From positions 1 through 11,023 of the forward strand of contig JAICKM010000164.1 of assembly GCA_025927935.1 (NCBI GenBank): DNA of 11,023 nt, read 5' to 3'. Origin of the DNA: Chloroflexia bacterium. GTDB lineage: Bacteria; Chloroflexota; Chloroflexia; QHBQ01; JADMIH01. Below the pieces are notes generated by a model, which saw only the letters and a list, made by a program, of their open reading frames with translations, was not told the DNA's origin and searched no databases. Of this stretch, positions 5,881 to 11,023 are shown one piece after another. The translations under genes were made by a program, and so were the position numbers. Positions within the stretch are counted from its first letter, which is position 1; every line of letters starts with the position of its first letter.

Positions 5881-6501
5881 TTGCTGACCAGTGTTTTTCA
5901 GGATTGGACCCGCGCACAGATGCGGCGGATCGCCACTATCTTTGTCAACACGCCGATTACACCCAATATGCTGACCTTCTTCGGGCTGTTAATCAATTTC
6001 GGCGTGGCCGCGCTCATTGCCACCGGGAACCTGTTCTGGGGGGGCATCCTGATCGTGTTCGCGGGCCTGTTCGATCTGCTCGATGGGGCGCTGGCGCGCA
6101 TCACCAACCGGATCACGCCGTTTGGCGGCTTCCTCGACTCGTCGCTCGACCGCTATTCCGAGGGTGTGATCTATATGGGGCTGCTGTGGTACTTCCTACA
6201 GCGGGGCCGCACCCTCGAACCCATGCTCATCTTCGCCGTGATCGTCGGGTCGATGATGGTTAGCTACACACGGGCGCGGGCGACGGCCTTGAACGTTGAT
6301 GCCGAAGTGGGTATCATGGCGCGCTCAGAGCGCATCGGGGCGCTGGCGATTGCCCTGATCCTGAGTCCGGTGCTGCCCGACATCGTGACCTGGGCGCTCT
6401 GGCTGGTGGCAATCGGCTCGCAAATCACCACCTTCCAGCGTATTCTGCATGTCTACAACCAGACGGATAAGGCGGCGGTGCGCGAGCCGGCGAAGCGCTG
6501 A
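5881..6501 (+). CDS. CDP-alcohol phosphatidyltransferase (possible inositol-phosphate type)
   Basis: This 206-aa integral membrane enzyme transfers a diacylglycerol- or similar lipid-phosphate from a CDP-lipid to an alcohol. The full family motif D-x2-D-G-x2-A-R-x8-G-x3-D-x3-D is present, with D65, D68, D86 and D90 as the metal-binding and catalytic acids (FDLLDGALAR, then FLDSSLDRYSE). Several hydrophobic helices follow, consistent with the six-helix fold. NTPITPNMLTFFGLL near the N-terminus is also typical. VSYTRARA and MARSERI resemble the head-group site of phosphatidylinositol-phosphate and archaetidylinositol-phosphate synthases, and the PimA-like neighbour points the same way; phosphatidylglycerophosphate synthase is an alternative. 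The start is TTG with a very strong GGGAGGAG 7 nt upstream; no nearer ATG has a comparable site. It lies 114 nt after the glycosyltransferase, probably in the same operon. Confidence 0.92.
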   Translation: MLTSVFQDWTRAQMRRIATIFVNTPITPNMLTFFGLLINFGVAALIATGNLFWGGILIVFAGLFDLLDGALARITNRITPFGGFLDSSLDRYSEGVIYMGLLWYFLQRGRTLEPMLIFAVIVGSMMVSYTRARATALNVDAEVGIMARSERIGALAIALILSPVLPDIVTWALWLVAIGSQITTFQRILHVYNQTDKAAVREPAKR

Positions 6502-6505
6502 GGTC

Positions 6506-6685
6506 TCACTCCCAGGGGAACTTGTCGTCGGGGCCGCCGCGGCGCAAGAGGATGCGCACCACGGGCAAGGCCAGTCCGACGACCACGGTGGCCGCGAGCA
6601 CCCACCCGGCCGCCGGTAGTCCGCTGACCGCCCAGATCACCCCGGTCAGCAGGATCAATGCGCCAAGCACGATCAGATATAGCAC
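6506..6685 (-). CDS. Small two-helix membrane protein, 59 aa
   Basis: This short - strand gene encodes 59 residues: a first hydrophobic helix at about 2-20 (LYLIVLGALILLTGVIWAV), a turn SGLPAAG, a second helix at about 28-46 (WVLAATVVVGLALPVVRIL), then a basic and acidic tail, RRGGPDDKFPWE. The Arg pair after helix 2 predicts a cytoplasmic C-terminus, with both ends inside. The start is GTG, with GAGAGGGG about 7 nt upstream, and a TGC-extended TATAAT lies about 30 nt upstream. The coherent promoter, ribosome site and membrane topology support a real gene despite its size. I do not recognise the family. It runs tail-to-tail with the phosphatidyltransferase gene, separated by only 4 nt, and there is no obvious functional link. 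Confidence 0.8.
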   Translation of the reverse strand: MLYLIVLGALILLTGVIWAVSGLPAAGWVLAATVVVGLALPVVRILLRRGGPDDKFPWE

Positions 6686-6716
6686 CCTGTGTCCCCTCTC
6701 TGCTTTCGTATGCCCT

Positions 6717-6725
6717 ATTATAGCA
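6717..6725 (-). promoter_or_regulatory. Extended -10 promoter of the 59-aa membrane protein gene
   Basis: On the - strand the sequence reads TGC then TATAAT, with the -10 box at 6717-6722. No TTGACA-like -35 is present. The predicted start near 6710 leaves a leader of about 25 nt, just enough for the ribosome binding site. Confidence 0.65.
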
Positions 6726-6906
6726 CAGCCCTGCCGGCAGCATCTTCTTCATTGCCAAGTTGTAAGCGCCACTTGTGGTGTCTGGCCCATCCCGACCCTG
6801 TCTATCTACTGCAATACGCCTTTACCGGGCCGGTTACGCGGCTCCCCGGCGCCGCCGGGCCGCGTGGCGCCAGGCACCTGGGCGGCAGATGCAGGCGTGA
6901 TTTGCC

Positions 6907-6935
6907 TTGCAAATCGCCGGGACTTCTGTTATAAT
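6907..6935 (+). promoter_or_regulatory. Promoter of the tRNA-Ala gene
   Basis: TTGCAA (6907-6912) and TATAAT (6930-6935) are separated by exactly 17 nt, and TGT precedes the -10, making an extended box. The predicted start lies only a few bases before the mature tRNA 5' end. Confidence 0.85.
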
Positions 6936-6946
6936 AAGGGGCGCCT

Positions 6947-7022
6947 GGGTCTGTAGCTCAGCTGGGAGAGCGCTACATTCGCATTGTAGAGGTCAGCGGT
7001 TCGAGCCCGCTCAGATCCACCA
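6947..7022 (+). tRNA. tRNA-Ala (anticodon CGC)
   Basis: The 76-nt gene folds into a full cloverleaf. The acceptor stem is GGGTCTG (6947-6953) with CAGATCC (7012-7018). The D arm is GCTC/GAGC (6956-6959, 6968-6971). The anticodon stem is CTACA/TGTAG with the seven-base loop TTCGCAT, giving anticodon CGC at 6980-6982. The T arm is AGCGG/CCGCT with loop TTCGAGC. The acceptor contains a G3-U70 wobble pair, the classic alanine identity element, with discriminator A73 and an encoded CCA (7020-7022). It reads the GCG alanine codon, which is frequent in this GC-rich genome. Confidence 0.97.
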
Positions 7023-7023
7023 G

Positions 7024-7051
7024 AGCCGTCCGTTTAGGGGCGGCTTTTTTT
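7024..7051 (+). terminator. Intrinsic terminator of the tRNA-Ala gene
   Basis: AGCCGTCC (7024-7031) pairs with GGGCGGCT (7038-7045) through one G-U pair, with loop GTTTAG, followed by a run of seven T ending at 7051. This is a textbook rho-independent terminator directly after the CCA end. Confidence 0.92.
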
Positions 7052-7115
7052 ATCCCTGGCCGCCTGCCCTGTCCAGCACCCATGCCGTGCTGCCCCGGAG
7101 AGGAGAACCCGCCCC

Positions 7116-8651
7116 ATGCCGGATGCGCCCGCCCCCGCTGCCCTCGGTGATTGGCCGATTGAGGTGTTTGAAGATCATGGGCGCGAAGTCCTCGCGCTGA
7201 TCGGCGATTATTTCCGCAACATCGAGACGACGCCCGTCATGGCGACGATCCCGCCGGGCGCCCTGATGGCTCTGCTCGACGGCCCGCCCCCGGAAGCGGC
7301 GGTGCCCTTTGAGACGCTGCTGGCCGACACCCGCGAGAAGATCATCCCGCACCTGACCCACTGGAACCACCCGGCGTTCTACGCCTACTTCGCCATCAGC
7401 GGCAGCCTGCCCGGCATCCTGGCCGAGACCCTGACGGCGGCTTTCAACGTCAACATGATGGTCTGGAAATCGAGTCCGGCGGCGGCGGCACTCTCGTCCG
7501 TGGTGCTGCGCTGGATCGCTGAGCTACTAGGCTATCCGGCGCATGCCGACGCGGTGTTCGCCAGCGGGGCCTCGCTGGCCTCGTTCTATGCCCTCTGCGC
7601 CGCACGGGAGGCGCTCGGCCTCAATGTGCGCGAAGAAGGGGTGATGGGCCGCGATCTGCCGCGCCTGCGCCTCTATATCTCGGACCAGACGCATTCCTCG
7701 CTCGAAAAAGCGGCCATCGCGCTGGGGCTGGGGCTGAACAATGTGGTCAAGGTGCCATCCGACGCGCGTTACCGCATGGACCCCGTGGCGCTCGACGCCG
7801 CGATCCGCGCCGATGTGGCCGCCGGGTACCGGCCCCTGGCCGTCTGCGCGACGGTCGGCACCACCTCGACGGCGAGCGTCGATCCCATCGGCCCGATCAG
7901 CGAGATCTGCCGGGCGCATGACATCTGGCTGCATATCGACGGCGCGTATGGCGGGTTCTGGGGTCTGGTGCCGGAAATCATGGAGCAGATCGGCGATCTC
8001 AGCCTGGGCGACTCGCTGGTGGTCAACCCGCACAAGGCGCTCTACACGCAAGTCGAAGTGAGCTGCCTCTATTGCAAACGCCCCGGCGCGCTGGCCGCGA
8101 CCTTCAGCCTCGTGCCCGAATATCTGCGCACGCTACCCGGCGAGCATATCGTCAATTACATGGACTACTCGCTGCAACTCGGCCATTCGTTCCGCGCGCT
8201 CAAACTCTGGTGGGTGCTGCGCAGCTTCGGCGTGACCGGTATCCGGGCGCGACTGGCCGATGCGCTGGCCCTGACGCGCGGGCTGGAAGCGCGCATCGAC
8301 GCCTCGCGCGACTTCGAGCGGCTTTCTACCTCGCCGTTCGGGCTGGTGTGCTTCCGCGCTTTCCCGCGAGATTTGCGCGCCGCCTATGCCGACGCGCCGC
8401 CCCCTCTGCGCGCGGCCATCCTGGCCTATCTGGCCCGCCTCAACGGCGAGATCCTGGACCGGATCAACAACAGCGGTACGGCATTTTTGTCGCACACGGT
8501 CTTGCGCGAGGGCTACACCTTGCGCGTGTCAATCGGCAATATCCGCACGGAGGCCCGGCATGTGGATGCCCTGTGGGCCGCGCTCCAGGCGGCCGCGGCG
8601 GAGATCGACGCCGCCCTGGCGCCGGAAGGGGTGCGCCCACCGGTGGCTTAA
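7116..8651 (+). CDS. PLP-dependent group II amino-acid decarboxylase
   Basis: This 511-aa cytoplasmic enzyme belongs to the aromatic-L-amino-acid decarboxylase/glutamate decarboxylase (group II) family and should release CO2 from an amino acid to give an amine. Landmarks in order: HWNHPAFYAYF (82-92), DQTHSSLEKA (190-199) with H193 stacking on PLP, VGTTSTASVDPI (247-258), HIDGAYGG (273-280) with D275 binding the PLP nitrogen, and NPHK (304-307) with K307 as the Schiff-base lysine. Y336 in VPEYLRT lies 29 residues after K307, the same spacing as K303 and Y332 in pig DOPA decarboxylase. That tyrosine separates decarboxylases from aldehyde synthases, which have Phe. The residue after the lysine is Ala, not the common Trp, so the substrate may differ from DOPA or tryptophan. 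Length fits the family. GGAGAGGAG ends 11 nt before the ATG. It begins 64 nt after the tRNA terminator, with no obvious promoter of its own. Confidence 0.93.
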   Translation: MPDAPAPAALGDWPIEVFEDHGREVLALIGDYFRNIETTPVMATIPPGALMALLDGPPPEAAVPFETLLADTREKIIPHLTHWNHPAFYAYFAISGSLPGILAETLTAAFNVNMMVWKSSPAAAALSSVVLRWIAELLGYPAHADAVFASGASLASFYALCAAREALGLNVREEGVMGRDLPRLRLYISDQTHSSLEKAAIALGLGLNNVVKVPSDARYRMDPVALDAAIRADVAAGYRPLAVCATVGTTSTASVDPIGPISEICRAHDIWLHIDGAYGGFWGLVPEIMEQIGDLSLGDSLVVNPHKALYTQVEVSCLYCKRPGALAATFSLVPEYLRTLPGEHIVNYMDYSLQLGHSFRALKLWWVLRSFGVTGIRARLADALALTRGLEARIDASRDFERLSTSPFGLVCFRAFPRDLRAAYADAPPPLRAAILAYLARLNGEILDRINNSGTAFLSHTVLREGYTLRVSIGNIRTEARHVDALWAALQAAAAEIDAALAPEGVRPPVA

Positions 8652-8690
8652 CGAAACCAGGCGCGCAGCAGGGCGATTTGCCGCGCATTG

Positions 8691-8705
8691 CTGCTTATAT
8701 AGCAG
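8691..8705. repeat. Short inverted repeat in the AT-rich intergenic region
   Basis: CTGCT and AGCAG are separated by TATAT, a 15-nt near-palindrome. It lies in the AT-rich part of the gap between the decarboxylase and the ATPase gene and could be a regulator site. It is too short to be sure. Confidence 0.25.
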
Positions 8706-8758
8706 TTGTATACCTGGGATGATATATATTGTGTAATTATCATTATGCGCTGGCCCAA

Positions 8759-8787
8759 TTGACAATCTGAGCAAACCTCGTTACAAT
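8759..8787 (+). promoter_or_regulatory. Strong sigma-70 promoter of the ATPase gene
   Basis: TTGACA (8759-8764) and TACAAT (8782-8787) are spaced by 17 nt: the -35 is exact and the -10 has one mismatch. Transcription would start near 8794, giving a leader of about 120 nt before the ATG at 8913. A small stem, AGCGT/ACGCT (8877-8881, 8888-8892), lies close upstream of the ribosome binding site. Confidence 0.85.
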
Positions 8788-8912
8788 AGATGTAATTCCA
8801 GGCATTGTAGTATAACCTCCTCATATCTTGCACCGCCGCCTGGTGTAAGGAACCACGGGTCCGTCGGCCAGATCTCAGCGTAACCTAACGCTCTGTCCAC
8901 AAGGGGGCTCTG

Positions 8913-11021
8913 ATGACACTGCGTCTGTCTGATCGGCTGCATGCGGCACGGCGCCGCCGTTTTGTCGGGCGCGCCCCGGAGCGGGAGCTGTTCTTGTCCG
9001 CTCTCCAGGCGACCGAGTTGCCTTTTTGCCTCCTCTATCTGTTCGGTCCCGGCGGCGTCGGCAAGACGACCCTGCTCAAAGAGTTCGCCTACCTGGCGGA
9101 AAGTGCCGGGATGCCCGCGATCTACCTCGATGGGCGCAATATCGAACCCGCGCCGGAGTCGTTCGTGGCCGCGCTGCGCGTCGCCATGGGCCTGGCCGCG
9201 GACGTTTCTCCCCTGGAGACGCTGGCCGCCGGCGCCGGGCGCCGGGTCATCCTCATCGATACCTATGAGACACTAACCCCGCTCGACGGGTGGCTGCGCG
9301 AGTCTTTTTTGCCCCAATTGCCCGGTGAGACGCTCATTGTGCTGGCCGGGCGCCAGCCCATCTCCTCGGCCTGGCGCCGCGATCCCGGCTGGCAGAGCAT
9401 GATCCGCATGGTCTCTTTACGCAACCTGAGTTCCGACGAATGCCGGGATTACCTCACCAAGCGCAGCATCCCGTCTGAGCAGCAGCCGGATGTCCTGCGC
9501 TTCACCCACGGGCACCCGCTTGCGCTTTCGCTTGTGGCCGATGTCTTCGCCCAACGGGGCGATTTCCGCTTCCGCCCGGAGGCGGCGCCCGACGTTGTGA
9601 AGGCTCTGCTGGAAGAACTGGTGCAACAGGTCCCCGGCCCGGCCCATCGCACGGCCTTGGAAGCCTGCGCCCTGGTGCGCCTGACTACCGAGGATCTGCT
9701 CGAAACGATGGTCGGCATGCCCCATGCCCACGATCTGTTTGAATGGCTGCGCGGGCTGTCCTTTATCGACGCGGGACCGCTGGGCCTCTTCCCCCACGAC
9801 CTGGCCCGCGAGGCGCTGATTACCGACCTGCGCTGGCGCAACCCCACCTGGTATGCCGAACTCCATAAACGAGCGCGCGCTTACTATACCAAGGCCCTGG
9901 CCCACAGCGGCGAACAAGAACAACAGCGGGTGCTGTTTGACTACGTCTTTTTGCACCGGGAAAACGCGGTCATGCGCTCCTTTTTTGAGTGGCAAGAAGT
10001 CGGCAATGTCCATCCGGCCCGCATGGAACCGGGCGATGTGCCTGTACTCACCGCGATGGTGGCGCAGCACGAGGGCGCCGAGTCCGCGCAACTAGCGGCG
10101 CACTGGTTAGATCGGCAGCCGGAAGGCGTCATCGTGTTCCGCGATGTAGACCACCAACCCTACGCGTTCATGCATATGGTCGCGCTACAACGGGCGAGCG
10201 AGGCGGACTTGCTGGCCGATCCCGGCACGCTGGCCGCCTGGCGCTATTTGCAGAGCCATGCGCCTCTCCGGCCCGGTGAGAGCGCGACATGCTTTCGCTT
10301 CTGGATGGCCCAGGACACCTATCAGGATGTCTCCCCGGCGCAAAGCCTCGTGTTCATCAACTGCGTGCGCCACTATCTGACCACGCCGGGTCTCGTCTTC
10401 ACCTTCCTGCCCTGCGCCGACCCCGATTTCTGGGCGCCCCTGTTCGCCTATGCCGACCTGGCTGCGATCCCGGAAGCCGGCTTCGACGTGGGCGACCGCC
10501 ATTACGGCGTCTACGGGCACAACTGGCGCGCCGTGCCGCCGATGCCGTGGCTGGCCCTGCTGGCTGAGCGCGAGATCGCCATGACCCCGCAGCCGTCTGC
10601 GCCCCCGCCCATCACCGTGCCGCTCGTGGTCCTCAGCCATGACGCTTTTGCCGCCGCCGTACGCGATGCCTTGCACGATTACCCTCGCCCCGATGCTTTG
10701 CATGGCAACCCCTTGCTGCAATCGCGACTGATCACCGAGCGGATGGACCTGAACGCCGGCACGAACGACCGCGTGGCGGCCCTGCTGGCGCTGGTGAAGA
10801 AAGCCGCCGAATCCCTCGAGTCCTCGCCGCAGGAAGCGAAGCTCTATCGCGCCGTCTACCATACGTACTTGCACCCGGTGCCCACCCAGGAGCAGGCTGC
10901 CGAACTACTCGATCTGCCCTTCAGCACCTTCCGCCGGCACCTCAAGCATGGCGTCACCCGCGTGGCCGAGATCCTCTGGCAATGGGAGCTGGAGGGACTC
11001 AGCGTGGAGGCAAGCTCCTGA
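8913..11021 (+). CDS. STAND-type ATPase with C-terminal helix-turn-helix
   Basis: This 702-aa soluble protein has at least three parts. Residues 18-310 form a P-loop NTPase: FVGRAPE (17-23) as the lead-in, Walker A FGPGGVGKTT (44-53) with K51, Walker B RVILIDTYET (111-120), and HGHPLALSLV (199-208) like the GxP motif of NB-ARC/STAND switch ATPases, followed by winged-helix-like sequence. Residues about 365-560 form a compact domain with no certain match; its opening (ARMEPGDVPVLTAMVAQHEG, then VIVFRDVDHQPYAFMHMVAL) recalls GNAT acetyltransferases, but the acetyl-CoA loop is not clear. Residues about 640-692 (TQEQAAELLDLPFSTFRRHLKHG) are a helix-turn-helix, so DNA binding is likely. STAND proteins act as signal-dependent switches in transcription or defence. 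AAGGGGG lies 5 nt before the ATG. The gene has its own promoter and stands alone in the window. The ligand and targets are unknown. Confidence 0.8.
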   Translation: MTLRLSDRLHAARRRRFVGRAPERELFLSALQATELPFCLLYLFGPGGVGKTTLLKEFAYLAESAGMPAIYLDGRNIEPAPESFVAALRVAMGLAADVSPLETLAAGAGRRVILIDTYETLTPLDGWLRESFLPQLPGETLIVLAGRQPISSAWRRDPGWQSMIRMVSLRNLSSDECRDYLTKRSIPSEQQPDVLRFTHGHPLALSLVADVFAQRGDFRFRPEAAPDVVKALLEELVQQVPGPAHRTALEACALVRLTTEDLLETMVGMPHAHDLFEWLRGLSFIDAGPLGLFPHDLAREALITDLRWRNPTWYAELHKRARAYYTKALAHSGEQEQQRVLFDYVFLHRENAVMRSFFEWQEVGNVHPARMEPGDVPVLTAMVAQHEGAESAQLAAHWLDRQPEGVIVFRDVDHQPYAFMHMVALQRASEADLLADPGTLAAWRYLQSHAPLRPGESATCFRFWMAQDTYQDVSPAQSLVFINCVRHYLTTPGLVFTFLPCADPDFWAPLFAYADLAAIPEAGFDVGDRHYGVYGHNWRAVPPMPWLALLAEREIAMTPQPSAPPPITVPLVVLSHDAFAAAVRDALHDYPRPDALHGNPLLQSRLITERMDLNAGTNDRVAALLALVKKAAESLESSPQEAKLYRAVYHTYLHPVPTQEQAAELLDLPFSTFRRHLKHGVTRVAEILWQWELEGLSVEASS

Positions 11022-11023
11022 CC

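Noticed and set aside
8072..8722. A 216-codon + strand frame inside and beyond the decarboxylase
   Set aside because: It overlaps the conserved decarboxylase in another frame and is Arg/Gly/Pro rich without domain signal.
1..11023. CRISPR array, insertion sequence or integrated element next to the tRNA gene
   Set aside because: No regularly spaced repeats, transposase or integrase sequence was seen, and no copy of the tRNA 3' end recurs in the window.

Overview
The window is a high-GC bacterial chromosome segment with 13 protein-coding genes and one tRNA gene that can be supported. A Chloroflexota origin is my best guess. It rests on the combination of a PHP phosphoesterase, a PimA-like glycosyltransferase and a CDP-alcohol phosphatidyltransferase, on the orphan ATPase with a C-terminal helix-turn-helix, and on the ubiquitous TATAAT-type promoters with TGn extensions. 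No rRNA or marker gene is present to confirm it.

Region 1 (1-3420) is an accessory-looking stretch. Two toxin-antitoxin operons on the + strand flank two small - strand genes. The first operon (172-1093) has three genes: a DUF3467-like protein, an acidic antitoxin and a RelE-like toxin. The second (2664-3352) is an antitoxin/RelE pair overlapping by 4 nt. Both are headed by nearly the same promoter: a 17-nt sequence that includes the -10 box is identical in the two. Both end in GC-rich hairpins. Between them lie a small coiled-coil protein (1346-1699) and a zinc-ribbon protein with one membrane segment (1883-2152), each with a good ribosome binding site, and a roughly 500-nt gap with no convincing gene. 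The toxin-antitoxin genes look less GC-rich than the rest of the window.

Region 2 (3421-6501) is a lipid-glycan operon read from an extended -10 promoter at 3498-3506: a PHP phosphoesterase, a GT4 glycosyltransferase resembling phosphatidylinositol mannosyltransferase PimA (4-nt overlap), and a CDP-alcohol phosphatidyltransferase with a complete catalytic motif. Together they could make a phosphatidylinositol-type lipid, remove a phosphate and glycosylate the head group. The substrate is inferred. A 59-aa two-helix membrane protein with its own promoter converges on the end of the operon from the - strand.

Region 3 (6902-7051) is a compact tRNA-Ala(CGC) unit with a consensus promoter, encoded CCA and an intrinsic terminator. 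Region 4 (7116-8651) is a PLP-dependent group II amino-acid decarboxylase with its catalytic residues intact. Region 5 (8759-11021) begins with a near-perfect sigma-70 promoter and a leader of about 120 nt, followed by a 702-aa STAND-type ATPase with a possible acetyltransferase-like middle domain and a C-terminal helix-turn-helix. It is the most unusual protein in the window.

I found no CRISPR array, insertion sequence, integrase or phage gene. The most notable items are the paired TA promoters, the DUF3467-led TA operon, a possible missing phosphatase in the lipid operon and the ATPase fusion protein.
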